Below, one piece after another: positions 44,266-54,700 of a stretch of 64,000 bases of DNA; position 1 is the stretch's first letter, and each line of letters opens with the position of its first letter. Below the pieces are notes generated by a model. That model did not search any database and had not been told where the DNA came from. It was given only the letters and a program-made list of their open reading frames with translations. The position numbers and the translations under genes were made by a program. Source of the stretch: Desulfobulbaceae bacterium DB1 (GTDB lineage Bacteria; Desulfobacterota; Desulfobulbia; Desulfobulbales; SURF-16); contig MQUF01000007.1 of the NCBI GenBank assembly GCA_001914235.1, positions 62,001-126,000 on the forward strand, given 5' to 3'.

Positions 44266-46968
44266 ATGCCGTTGAAAATCCTTGCAGTTGATAATAATCC
44301 GCTGATGCTGAAGCTTCTTTCCCATTACCTGGAAGAAAGAGGTCACAAAGTCCTGACCGCGGAAGACGGCATCCGCGCCCTGGATATCGTCAACACCTTT
44401 ACCCCGGACGTCATGTTCATCGACTTCATCATGCCCGGCATCAGCGGCAAAAATCTCTGCAAGATCATCCGTTGCAACAGCAAATTCACCAAGACCTATA
44501 TCGCCATCCTGTCGGCCACCGCCGTCGAAGGGAACCACGATGTCGGCGAATGGGGCGCCGACACCTGTATCGCCAAGGGCCCGTTCACCATGGTTGCCCG
44601 ACACATCCAGACCATTCTTGACATGGTGGAACGCGATGAAATCAAGGATTTTTCCGGACAGATTCTCGGCAAGGATGAAATCCATCACCGCCAGATAACC
44701 AAGGAACTCCTGTCAAACCTGACTCATATGGATGTCATCTTCAACAACCTTGCCGAAGGGGTGCTGGAGTTCAACCGCCGGCTACGGATCGTCTACGCCA
44801 ACAGCAGCGCGCTGCGGCTTTGCGGAATAGCCGAGGAAAAATTGCTGGGACGGAATGTTCTTGATCTTTTTGACCAACCATCCCGTCCGCTCATGGCAAA
44901 ACTCACGGAAGATGTTTTTTCATCCCGCCGGCATACCGACTCCCATGATATTCGCTGCCTGAACAAGCGGCAGGTGACCCTAGATTTTCTCCCGCTGCAT
45001 ACCGACGGCACGGAGTCAATGATTCTGATTATTCACGACATCACCGCCCACAAGGCTGCCGAGGAAAAATTACTGCAACGGGAAGCACAGTACCGCACCC
45101 TGGTGGAGACAGTGCCCCACGGCATCCAGGAAAATGACACGGAGGGGATAATCACCTTCAGCAACGCCATGCATCACCGCCTGCTGGGTTATGAACCGGG
45201 AGAGCTTCTCGGCAAACCGATCTGGAACATGGCGGCTTCGGAAAAAGAGCGGGAGGAGCTGCAAAAATATTTTGCCTTTCTGGTCAGGGAAATACCGCCC
45301 CCCACGCCCTACATGGCGCGCAACAAAACCAAGGACAATCGCCTCATCGACGTCCAGGTTGACTGGAATTACAAACGGGACGACAATGGCGTGGTAACCG
45401 GCTTTACCGCCATCATCACCGATATTACCGAACGAAAAAAAGCGGAACAGGCCCTGATGGAAAGCGAGGAACGCTACCGCGACCTGTTTGAAAACGCCTC
45501 CGACCTGATCCAGATCGTCAAACCGGACGGTGGACTGCAGTATGTCAACCGGGCATGGCGGCAGACATTCGGCTATGACGACGAGGAAGTGGCCAGGCTC
45601 ACCATTTTCGACCTCATCGACCGGGATTGCCGGGACCACTGCCTGGAGACATTCAACCGGGTCCTGGTCGAAGGCAACGTCCCCTCCATCCACTCCACCT
45701 TTGTCGCCAAAAACGGCGACAAAATCATCCTCGAAGGTTCGGCCAACTGCCGAAAAAGCCCCGAGGGAGCGCCGCTTTTCACCCGTTGCATATTCCGGAA
45801 CGTCACCAAACAAAAGGAGCTCGAAAAACAGCTGCGCCAGTCCCAGAAGATGCAGGCCATCGGCACCCTGGCCGCCGGCATTGCCCACGACTTCAACAAC
45901 CTGCTGTCCGCGGTCATGGGCTACACCCAGTTGACCATGCTGCAACTGCCGCCGGATAGTGACAGCCATCAAAATCTGAAAAAGGTTATGCAGTCGTCGA
46001 AAAGGGCGGCGGAACTGGTGAAACAGATCCTCACCTTCAGCCGCCCCTCAAGCGAAAGACAAATCTGCATCCTCATCCCCCCCCTGGTCAAGGAAGCGAT
46101 CAAACTGATCAGCCACAGCCTGCCCGCGACAATCAAAATAGAACATGACATTGCCCCGGACTGCCCTCCCATTCTGGCGGACCCCACTCAGCTCCAGCAG
46201 GTTATCATGAATCTCTGCACCAATGCCTATCATGCCATGCGCGCCGGCGGCGGCACGCTGACCGTCAGGGTTGACACGGTGGAGGTCGATGACCGGTTTC
46301 TGCTTTTAAACCCGTCGCTTGCCGCAAAAAAATGCGTTCGTTTACGGGTCAGCGACACGGGCCACGGTATTGACGCACGCATCATCGACCGCATTTTTGA
46401 ACCCTATTTCACCACGAAAAACCAAGGCGACGGCACGGGACTCGGCCTTGCCGTGGTGCACGGTATCGTCACCAATCACCATGGAGCAATCACCGTTGAC
46501 AGCGAAGTCGGAACAGGAACCACCTTTGCCGCATACTTCCCCATCCATTTCGCCAAAAACGCCGGGGTTGCGGATGAACAGGACGACGCTTTTCCCCGCC
46601 TCACGGCGAACGTCCTCTTTGTTGACGACCAGCAGGACCTTGCCGAACTCGGGAAAATGGGCCTGGAAAGCATCGGCTGCCGGGTGAGCACCTTTTCCAG
46701 CAGCAGCGAGGCGCTTGCCGCCTTTCAAGCTGATCCGGCCGCATTCGATGTGGTGATAACCGACCAGACGATGCCGGAAATGACCGGCGCGGCACTTGCA
46801 GCCAGGCTGCTGGCACTCAAACCGGATCTGCCGATCATCCTCTGCACCGGCCACAGCGACATCATTGACGAAACAACCGCGCGCGGCCTCGGCATCAGGG
46901 CCTTTCTCATGAAACCCCTGCAGCTCAACAAGCTGGCCGAGATCATCCAAGCCGTCCTGAAGTCGTAA
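44266..46968 (+). CDS. REC-PAS3-kinase-REC hybrid histidine kinase
   Basis: 900 residues, cytoplasmic. N-terminal receiver (LAVDNNPLM, MFIDFIMPGISG), three PAS domains (about 150-265, 270-390, 395-520), kinase core with GIAHDFNNLLSAVMGY, NLCTNAYHAM, SDTGHGID, GTGLGLAVVHG, and a C-terminal receiver (LFVDDQQDLA, VVITDQTMPEMTG, MKPLQLN). The AHDFNN-type core with a trailing receiver is common in Desulfobacterota. Being capped at both ends by receivers it can integrate an upstream phosphorelay. No HPt present. Confidence 0.9.
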   Translation: MPLKILAVDNNPLMLKLLSHYLEERGHKVLTAEDGIRALDIVNTFTPDVMFIDFIMPGISGKNLCKIIRCNSKFTKTYIAILSATAVEGNHDVGEWGADTCIAKGPFTMVARHIQTILDMVERDEIKDFSGQILGKDEIHHRQITKELLSNLTHMDVIFNNLAEGVLEFNRRLRIVYANSSALRLCGIAEEKLLGRNVLDLFDQPSRPLMAKLTEDVFSSRRHTDSHDIRCLNKRQVTLDFLPLHTDGTESMILIIHDITAHKAAEEKLLQREAQYRTLVETVPHGIQENDTEGIITFSNAMHHRLLGYEPGELLGKPIWNMAASEKEREELQKYFAFLVREIPPPTPYMARNKTKDNRLIDVQVDWNYKRDDNGVVTGFTAIITDITERKKAEQALMESEERYRDLFENASDLIQIVKPDGGLQYVNRAWRQTFGYDDEEVARLTIFDLIDRDCRDHCLETFNRVLVEGNVPSIHSTFVAKNGDKIILEGSANCRKSPEGAPLFTRCIFRNVTKQKELEKQLRQSQKMQAIGTLAAGIAHDFNNLLSAVMGYTQLTMLQLPPDSDSHQNLKKVMQSSKRAAELVKQILTFSRPSSERQICILIPPLVKEAIKLISHSLPATIKIEHDIAPDCPPILADPTQLQQVIMNLCTNAYHAMRAGGGTLTVRVDTVEVDDRFLLLNPSLAAKKCVRLRVSDTGHGIDARIIDRIFEPYFTTKNQGDGTGLGLAVVHGIVTNHHGAITVDSEVGTGTTFAAYFPIHFAKNAGVADEQDDAFPRLTANVLFVDDQQDLAELGKMGLESIGCRVSTFSSSSEALAAFQADPAAFDVVITDQTMPEMTGAALAARLLALKPDLPIILCTGHSDIIDETTARGLGIRAFLMKPLQLNKLAEIIQAVLKS

Positions 46969-47070
46969 GAAGGATGGCACCGCCGACATCTCGCGTTGAC
47001 TCCCTCCACATCGATATGATACAAAATGACATAGTGCCCGATGCATCAAAAAAACTACCCGGAGACAAGT

Positions 47071-47595
47071 ATGCCGTCCGCACCCTCCTTGGAACATCAT
47101 GATATCCCGCTGAACCGCGACCTGTTTCTCCGCACCCTCATCAGGGAATTGGCCGGTATCCTTGAAGAGGTTATCGGTCATGAAGAAACAGCCGGCTACA
47201 TCAGCCTGGTCGGCCAAAAAATGGGCAGTTGGATCAACGGCATCTACCGGCAATCCCTTGGATTGCCAACCCTTTCCCCGGAACAGACGGCCCGGGTGCT
47301 TGTTGACCTGAAGCGGCGTCTTGACGGCCATTTTTCCCTCATTGAGCTGAACGAAGAAAAGATGGTACTCAGCAGCTCAGCCTGCCCCTTTGGGGAGAAG
47401 GTGCTCGACCGCCCTTCCATGTGCATGATGACCTCCAATGTCTTCGGCGTCATCACCGCCGAAAATCTCGGCTACGCCAAGGTTGCGCTGCACGAAACCA
47501 TTGCCGGCCGCTGTTCCCGTTGCCTGGTCACCGTCTTTATCAAACAGACGGATGAATCACGGGCGACTGCGGGACGGGAATATTTCGGGGAGTAA
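47071..47595 (+). CDS. MetOD1-type output-domain protein
   Basis: 174 residues from the ATG at 47071, which has GGAGA five bases upstream; an ATG at 47041 has none. The segments CPFGEKVLDRPSMCMMTSNVFGVI (split: ACPFGEKV, SMCMMTSNVFGVI) and AENLGYAKVALHETIA match what I know of the 'metanogen output domain 1' family, usually a C-terminal output of sensor proteins. Here it stands alone between two hybrid kinases and ends 12 bases before the second. Five cysteines (two near CPFG and CMM, then CSRC) might bind metal. Function not established. Confidence 0.65.
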   Translation: MPSAPSLEHHDIPLNRDLFLRTLIRELAGILEEVIGHEETAGYISLVGQKMGSWINGIYRQSLGLPTLSPEQTARVLVDLKRRLDGHFSLIELNEEKMVLSSSACPFGEKVLDRPSMCMMTSNVFGVITAENLGYAKVALHETIAGRCSRCLVTVFIKQTDESRATAGREYFGE

Positions 47596-47607
47596 GGGAC
47601 GACTCTC

Positions 47608-50004
47608 ATGCACCAATATCCGCCGCACATCATGGAATGTTTTCATGCCTTTACCGCGGCACAGCGGGACGCCTCCTTGCTGCTTGACCGCGGCGGACTG
47701 ATCCTGGCGGCAAACGAGGCCGCCCTGCGCATGCTCGGCTTGAGCCGCGACAGCCTCTCCGGGGGCAACATCAGCACGCAAACCGTCGAAAGGGAAGAAA
47801 AGCTGACGGCCTACCTCCAGAGCTGCAGCCGGACCAACAGCCCGGTGCCCGGCGTCATCACCTGGCGCACCTCCTCGGGCGGGCAACTGAAAACCCCATG
47901 CCACGGATTCCGCCTGCATATTTCTCCGGGCACGCCGCACACTTTCATCGTCATTCAGGTGTCTTCCCCGGAAAAATCAACCGACAAATTCCTCGCCTTA
48001 AACAGAACCCTGGACGAGCTGACCGCCTCGCGCCTTGAACTGCTGAACAAATCGCAACGGCTGGAAAAGGAAATAAACGACCGCGGCCGGGCCGAGGAGG
48101 AGTTGCGGCTTGCCCATAACCGGCTTGCCGCCATTCTTGACAGCATCGAGGCCTTTGTCTACGTGGCCGACATGCAGACCCATGAGGTGCTCTTCATCAA
48201 CAAATATTGCCGCGATTTGTTGGGGGATATCCGTGGGAAAATCTGCTGGCAGTCGATCCAGGAGGGTCAGAACGGGCCATGCCCCTTCTGCACCAACAAA
48301 TATCTGGTCGATGATGAAGGAAAAATCCTTCCACCCCATATCTGGGAATTCCAAAACAGCAGAACAAACCACTGGTATCACATCATTGACCGGGCCATCC
48401 GCTGGGTCGACAACAGAACGGTCCGTCTGGAAATCGCCACCGACATCACCGCAAAAAAGGAGGCGGAGGAAAAAATCAGCAAGGCCAAAAGGGAATGGGA
48501 ACTGACCTTTGACGCCATCGATGAGGTGGTCACCATTCATGATCGCGAGATGACTATTATCCGGGCCAACCTGGCCGCGGGCCGGCTCTTCGGCCTCGCC
48601 CCCCAGGCCCTGATCGGCAGGAAATGTTATGAAGTTTTCCGCAAAACGTTCGAACCATGCGCCGACTGCCCGGAACTGCGGGCCAAGGCCGATCTCCTCC
48701 CGCACAGCAACGAAATATATCATCCGGATATCAAAAGAACCTTCAGCGTCTCCTCCTCTCCCATTCTCGATGAACTGGGGAACGCAAACATGTTTGTCCA
48801 CATCGCCAAGGACATAACCGAACAGTCCCTGTTGCAGGAACAGCTGCGCCAGGCCCAGAAAATGGAGGCGGTGGGCACCCTGGCCGGCGGCATTGCCCAT
48901 GACTTCAACAATGTTCTTTCACCCATCATCGGCTTCACCGAGCTTTCCCTGACAAAAATCGGGCCGAATCACCCGATCTCCTCCGATCTCGCCCATGTCC
49001 TCCAGGCCGCCAAACGGGCACGGGATCTGGTCCGCCAGATCCTTTCCTTCAGCCGGCAAAGCTCCGGGGAACGCAAACCGCTGCAGATCCATCTCATTAT
49101 CAAGGAGGCGCTCAAGCTGTTGCGTTCCTCGCTGCCGACCTCCATCGAAATCCGCCGGAATATCACGGCGGACAGCGGGGTTGTTCTGGCGGATCCAACC
49201 CAGATCCATCAGATCCTCATGAACCTCTGCACCAACGCCTACCACGCCATGCAGGCGACCGCCGCCGGCGTGCTGGCCATCAACCTCAGCCGTCTCACCC
49301 TGGATCAATCGGACAGCAAAACCTCCGTACTGGGACTTGCCCCAGGCCCCTATGTCAAGCTCGTGGTGAGCGACACCGGCTGCGGCATGGACCGCATGAT
49401 TCAGGATAAAATTTTCGAGCCCTATTTCACCACCAAACAAAAAGGCGAAGGTACCGGCCTGGGCCTTGCCGTGGTGCATGGCATCGTCAAATCATACGGA
49501 GGCCACATCTCGGTCTACAGCGAACCGGGAAAGGGCACCGCCTTTCACATCTACCTGCCGGCCCTTGCGGGAGAACCATCATTGGTCCGGTCCACCCTGC
49601 ACGAGGAAATCCCCAGGGGCAACGGAGAACGGATTCTCGTGGTGGATGACGAACAAGCGATTGTTTCCATGCAGCAGAAACTTCTTGAAGGGCTGGGCTA
49701 CCAGGTGAAGCCCTTCACCGACTGTGAAGAGGCCATGAAGGAAATTTGGACGCATCCGGGGGACATCGACCTGATTGTCACCGACATGACCATGCCCAGG
49801 ATAAGCGGACTGGACCTGGCCCGTGAGGTGAAGAGCCTGCGTCCCGACCTGCCGGTTATCCTCTGCACGGGATTCAGCGAGCTGATCAACGAGGAAACCG
49901 CCCGGCAATGCGGCATATATCGATTCCTCATGAAGCCGGTGCTGACCCGCGATCTCGCCGGGGCAATCAGAACGGCGCTGGACAGCCGTCCGGCTCCCGG
50001 CTGA
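47608..50004 (+). CDS. PAS3-kinase-REC hybrid histidine kinase
   Basis: 798 residues, cytoplasmic. PAS domains near 15-115, 155-290 and 300-410; the second has the ICWQS...GPCPFC three-cysteine motif nearly identical to that in the cyclase at 1706-3169, and the third has KCYEVF...CADCP. Core: GIAHDFNNVLSPIIGF, NLCTNAYHAM, SDTGCGMD, GTGLGLAVVHG; C-terminal receiver LVVDDEQAI, LIVTDMTMPRISG, MKPVLT. It closely resembles the kinase at 44266 and probably arose by duplication. Its last 38 bases overlap the 3' end of recD on the other strand. Confidence 0.9.
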   Translation: MHQYPPHIMECFHAFTAAQRDASLLLDRGGLILAANEAALRMLGLSRDSLSGGNISTQTVEREEKLTAYLQSCSRTNSPVPGVITWRTSSGGQLKTPCHGFRLHISPGTPHTFIVIQVSSPEKSTDKFLALNRTLDELTASRLELLNKSQRLEKEINDRGRAEEELRLAHNRLAAILDSIEAFVYVADMQTHEVLFINKYCRDLLGDIRGKICWQSIQEGQNGPCPFCTNKYLVDDEGKILPPHIWEFQNSRTNHWYHIIDRAIRWVDNRTVRLEIATDITAKKEAEEKISKAKREWELTFDAIDEVVTIHDREMTIIRANLAAGRLFGLAPQALIGRKCYEVFRKTFEPCADCPELRAKADLLPHSNEIYHPDIKRTFSVSSSPILDELGNANMFVHIAKDITEQSLLQEQLRQAQKMEAVGTLAGGIAHDFNNVLSPIIGFTELSLTKIGPNHPISSDLAHVLQAAKRARDLVRQILSFSRQSSGERKPLQIHLIIKEALKLLRSSLPTSIEIRRNITADSGVVLADPTQIHQILMNLCTNAYHAMQATAAGVLAINLSRLTLDQSDSKTSVLGLAPGPYVKLVVSDTGCGMDRMIQDKIFEPYFTTKQKGEGTGLGLAVVHGIVKSYGGHISVYSEPGKGTAFHIYLPALAGEPSLVRSTLHEEIPRGNGERILVVDDEQAIVSMQQKLLEGLGYQVKPFTDCEEAMKEIWTHPGDIDLIVTDMTMPRISGLDLAREVKSLRPDLPVILCTGFSELINEETARQCGIYRFLMKPVLTRDLAGAIRTALDSRPAPG

Positions 50005-51790
50005 TCCGCATCAGTCTTTCCCGCAGACCGGACATCCGTTTCGCCTGCCGGGCAACACCTTCCGAGAAGGAGCCGTGCTCGGCAAAAACCGTTACACTCT
50101 TTCTGGCGCGGGTGATTGCGGTATAAATCAGCTCCCGGGTTACGACCGGCACATTCCCGGGGGGAAGAACAACGACAACATGGTCATACTCGGAGCCCTG
50201 GGCCTTATGCACGGTCAGGGCAAAGGCCGTTTCATGCTCCGGCAGGCGGGAAGGAGGAAATTTGCGGAAGCCTCCATCCGGCGAAGGGAAAAAGGCCAGC
50301 AGCCGGTCTTCCTCCCGGTCGTGGAGGACGATACCGGTATCGCCGTTGAACAGCCTGATCGAATAATCATTGCGGGTAACGATTATCGGACGGCCATGAT
50401 AGGAAGCATTGCCCACGGGATCGATAATGCCCTGCCGGCCAAGCATTTTTTCCACAAAGGAATTGATGCCGGCAATACCGTACGGCCCTCGGCGCACGGC
50501 GGAAAAAATACGAAATCGGTCAAAGGCCGCAAATATTTTTTCAACCTCCATTTCGCGGAGATAGAGGCCGTAATGATCTCGTATCAGCGTGCCGAGTTCC
50601 TCCTCCATTGCCGCGGGGGGAAAAAAGGCGGCATCGCCCGCCCCACGCTGCGCAAACACCTGCAGGGCCTCCTCCGCCCGTCCCGCGTTAATCCGCCCGG
50701 CAAGCCTGCCGATGCGGCTTTCCGCCGCATAGCGATAGCTTCGGCGCAAGCCGACGATATGATCCTGAATAGGGGTGACGTTCTTGCCCGCCGCAACAGC
50801 AAAACCCGTGGCCTGTGTCAGCAGAGCGGCCGCTGCCGGGCTGAAGTCATCGATATCGCCCGCTCCGCACAGATCACCGAAGACCGAACCGGGATTAACC
50901 GAGGCAAGCTGGTCCTTGTCGCCCAGCAGGACAAGCTTCGCCCGGAGCGGCACGGCGTCAAGCAGCCGCGCCATGAGGGCGACATCAATCATCGACACCT
51001 CGTCGACAATGACAAGATCAACGGGCAGAAGATTGTCCCGGTTGTGCCGGAAAGCCGGTCTGCCGGGGATGACGCCGAGAAGTCGGTGGATGGTTGAGGT
51101 CCGGTCCGGAATCGCGTCGCAACCCAGCTTGCTTTTTGCCTTGCCGATCGCCTCCTGCAGCCTGACCGCCGCCTTGCCGGTGGGCGCGGCAATGGCCACC
51201 CGCCCCGGCGCGACAAGCCCCATCCGGATGAGCACGCCAAGCACCTTGGCCACCGTGGTTGTTTTGCCGGTACCCGGTCCGCCGGAGATCACGGCAAAAT
51301 TATTGAGCGCCGCCATGGCCGCGGCCACCTGCTGCCAGTCGATATCATTGCCGCCGTTTGTGGGGAAATAACCGTAATCGGTCATGGCGCGGCGTAACTG
51401 TTCCGGGGCCGGACAGCCGTCATGCCGCTTCATCCGCGCCGCGAGATGGTGCACTATCATGGTTTCATACTGATAATAACGATGCAGATACAACCGCTTC
51501 CCATCGCGAATCAGCGGCAAATAATCCCCCGGTCCGCCGATGGCCGGACTTGCCGGGTCCTCCTCGACCAGCCGGTTGAGCTCGCCGGCATACTCCCGGT
51601 AAAAGGGCAGATCACCTACCCCGGCAAGATCAAGACAGGTGTGGCCGTCGCCGGTGTTCGCGCTCACCAGGGCATACAGCAGGGCAAGCGAGTCGTGGCC
51701 GCCGAAACGATCCGTCAGCAAGCGGGCAAGATGGCGGTCAACCGACCGGATATGACCTTCTTGCCACAGTTTATCCACAATATCCATCAT
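49967..51790 (-). CDS. recD: RecD, exonuclease V alpha subunit
   Basis: 607 residues from the ATG overlapping the recB stop (TGATG). Superfamily 1 helicase motifs: SGGPGTGKTTT (Walker A, about residue 172), VIVDEVSMIDVALMARLL (Walker B), LLGDKDQLASVNPG, and the C-terminal VHKAQGSEYDHVVVV and YTAITRAR. The 5'-to-3' helicase of RecBCD, which processes double-strand breaks and degrades foreign linear DNA. Length is normal. 3' end overlaps the convergent kinase gene. Confidence 0.95.
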   Translation of the reverse strand: MMDIVDKLWQEGHIRSVDRHLARLLTDRFGGHDSLALLYALVSANTGDGHTCLDLAGVGDLPFYREYAGELNRLVEEDPASPAIGGPGDYLPLIRDGKRLYLHRYYQYETMIVHHLAARMKRHDGCPAPEQLRRAMTDYGYFPTNGGNDIDWQQVAAAMAALNNFAVISGGPGTGKTTTVAKVLGVLIRMGLVAPGRVAIAAPTGKAAVRLQEAIGKAKSKLGCDAIPDRTSTIHRLLGVIPGRPAFRHNRDNLLPVDLVIVDEVSMIDVALMARLLDAVPLRAKLVLLGDKDQLASVNPGSVFGDLCGAGDIDDFSPAAAALLTQATGFAVAAGKNVTPIQDHIVGLRRSYRYAAESRIGRLAGRINAGRAEEALQVFAQRGAGDAAFFPPAAMEEELGTLIRDHYGLYLREMEVEKIFAAFDRFRIFSAVRRGPYGIAGINSFVEKMLGRQGIIDPVGNASYHGRPIIVTRNDYSIRLFNGDTGIVLHDREEDRLLAFFPSPDGGFRKFPPSRLPEHETAFALTVHKAQGSEYDHVVVVLPPGNVPVVTRELIYTAITRARKSVTVFAEHGSFSEGVARQAKRMSGLRERLMRISREPDGCPAPF

Positions 51791-54700
51791 CAGCAAACTC
51801 CGGGAAGAAACAGTTCTTCCATCCTTTCCACCAGGGTCCGGGCTGGTCTGTCGAAGTAAACACCGGTGGCCGCCGGACGGCCGGCGTCAATGCCGCGGAG
51901 AAAAAGATAATAAACGCCGCCGAAATGACGTTCGTAGCTGTAATCCGGAAGCGAAGCGCGCAAATGCAGGTGAAGGGCCAGGGTATAGAGATGATACTGC
52001 AGGAAGTAATAACTTTCGATCATCACCCGGCTGAGGGCGTTTGCGTTATAATCCGCCGCACTATCCCCCAGATGGTTCGACTTCCAGTCAATGAGATAAA
52101 ATTTCTCCCCATGCTCCAGGACAAGATCGATAAAACCGTGCATATAGCCGTGCAAGGGGGAAAAATGAAGCCCGCGACTCCGCTCCCCGAACATTTCGGA
52201 GTGGCCGCTGTTGATCCCGGAAAAAAGGCGGCCGATCTCGGACGGACTCACCTGTTGCAGGGGAAAGTAGAATTCCAGCTCATTGATCCGTTTCTCCCGG
52301 CTGATATCGGCCAGCTGAAAACCGTCAAGGGGCTGGTCCACCACCTGCTCAAGCATGGTGCGGATCGAAGGACAAAACGCCTCGGCAAAGCCATACCGGC
52401 GTAAGCCGTCGGCAACCAGCCGCTGCGTCGCCGCATCCCGAACCATGGGAAAATCGAGATGCTCCAGCATGTCATGCATGAAGGTCCCGGCCCTGGCCCC
52501 GCGCGGAAAGGTAAAGATCGAAAACTCCCGCTCCTTGCCGCCCGCGGGCTGAATCAGAGAGAGGGGAAGCGGGAACTGCTCATTGTCCCGGTCCTTGCGG
52601 CCGTCACCCTCGCCGTGCTGATCACGGGTCAGTCCGGAAAAGCTGCTGATCTGCCGGGCCGGGGGGACGGCCCCGGCAAAGAGTGCCGGCTGCGGAACGC
52701 TTTGCCCCGGCATGATCGACAAAAACGGCAGTTCGCCCGGACACGGCAGATCGGTGACGGCAACGCAGTGGTGTGCCGAGGCAAAAAGACTCTCCAGACA
52801 GGCCCGCACCGCGCTGGTGGTTTTGCAGGCATCATACTGTTTTTTCATTTCCTCGGCCGGGTCCGGCGCATCGTTTTGCGATCCATCCGTATGAAAGAGA
52901 TAGGCGGGGGCCGAGGTGTGGGCGCCGAACCGGCTGTCAAACTTTGTCCAGAAGGTATAACAGCGATGCCGGGCCCGGGTCAGTGCCACATAAAAAAGAC
53001 GAAGATTTTCCGACAGCGCCTCCCGGAAGGATGCCGGACGCTTGTCGGCAAATTCCTCATCATCGAGATAAAAGACCATCCTGCCCTGATCGTCATGACA
53101 GAGATTTTCGCTGTTTTCCGATCTTCCCCAGACAAAGGGGACAAAGACAATGGGGTACTCGAGGCCTTTGCTTTTATGGATGGTGACAATCCGCACCGCC
53201 TCTTCATCACTTTCCATGCGCAGCTCCCGTTCCTCTTCGCGCAGGGACGGCTCGCGCCGCCGGGAAGAAAACCAGCCGAGCAACTCATTGATCCCGGCCC
53301 CTTTTTCCACCTGGCGCAGATGAAGAATTTCGGCAAGATGGAGGAAATTGGTAAGCGATCGTTCGCCGTTCATCCGACCCATCAATACGGCCTTGACATC
53401 ATGGTCGACCAGCAGTCTGCGGAACATGGCCAGAAAACCCTTGCCGTGAAAGAGGTCATTGTAGTTCTTGAAGGCGAGCGACCAGTCATCCCATCTCAGG
53501 GGATCGACTTGCGCCTCGTGCAGACTGCCTGCCGTCATGCCGAAAAGCGGTGTTGCCAGGGCGCTGCTCACGGCGGACATCCGCGACGGAGAGGCAACGC
53601 CTGCGAGCAGAAGTTCCAGTGCCGCGGCCTCCTCCGCATCAAAAATGCTGCCGGCGCTTGAAACCACGGCCGGGATGCCGTGCCGAATCAAAAGCTGCTG
53701 CACCGGCATCATCTGCGCCTTAGTGCGCACCAGCACGGCGAAATCGGACGGCCTGAGCGGTCGTTTTCCGCCATCTGCCTGCCGCAGGGCGGCCTTGCCC
53801 TGCGCGGCCAGGGAAAGCAAGCGATGGATTTCCGACAGAACCGCCCGGCCGGCCAGATCAGTTGCAACAGCAGCCGTCACCTTTTCTTCCGCCCCGCCAC
53901 TCCCCGCACCGGTCCAGATGACAAGCGGCGGCTGTTTTTCTTCACCATCAACGACAAGCGGCGAAACGGTAACGGCGGGTTCAACCGGCTGAAAGCCGAT
54001 ACCCTTTTCAGCAAACGGATTGCCGCCGCCGCGACCGGCAAAGACGCCATTGACCCCGGAAACCAGAAGCGGATCGGAACGGTAGTTTTTCGGCAGGGTG
54101 TAACGATGGTCGACCTGGGCGGCCGCCTGCAGGTATGCATAGACATCGGCCCCGCGAAAACTGTAAATGGCCTGTTTCGGGTCACCGATCAAAAAAAGAA
54201 TGCGGCTTCCGGCAAACAGGGTGCTGAAAATAGCATACTGCAGCGGATCGGTATCCTGAAACTCATCAATCAGCGCCGCATCATAGCGTTTGCGGATGAC
54301 CTCGGCCAGGGCTCCGTTGGCGCCCGTTGCCAGACTGCGCTGCAGGCGAACGAGAAAATCATTGAATGACTGGATATTCTCCTTTTGCTTGCGCTCATCG
54401 AGCCGTTTGTCCATGTAGGAGAACATCTCTTTTTGCAGATATCGCAGACGAGAGGCGCACAGGTTCTGGAAATGCGCATAGTGGCCATTTATCGTTGTTG
54501 CCAGTGCAAAAAAGGGATGAAGCGGGATAACGGCGGGATCCTTGGCCTTTTGCCCCAGCTTTTCCGAACCGAACCAGACAAGGGCCTGGTTGACCTCCTC
54601 ATCGATTACCGGCTGGTCGGAGCGGACAAACCGGTCGATTTCCATTGCCGCTTTTTCCACGTAATCACGCCGGTACGACCTGCCGTCGAGCAGCTTGCGT

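Noticed and set aside
52459-53661. Plus-strand open frame (400 codons) opposite recB
   Set aside because: RecB helicase motifs on the minus strand are continuous through this region.
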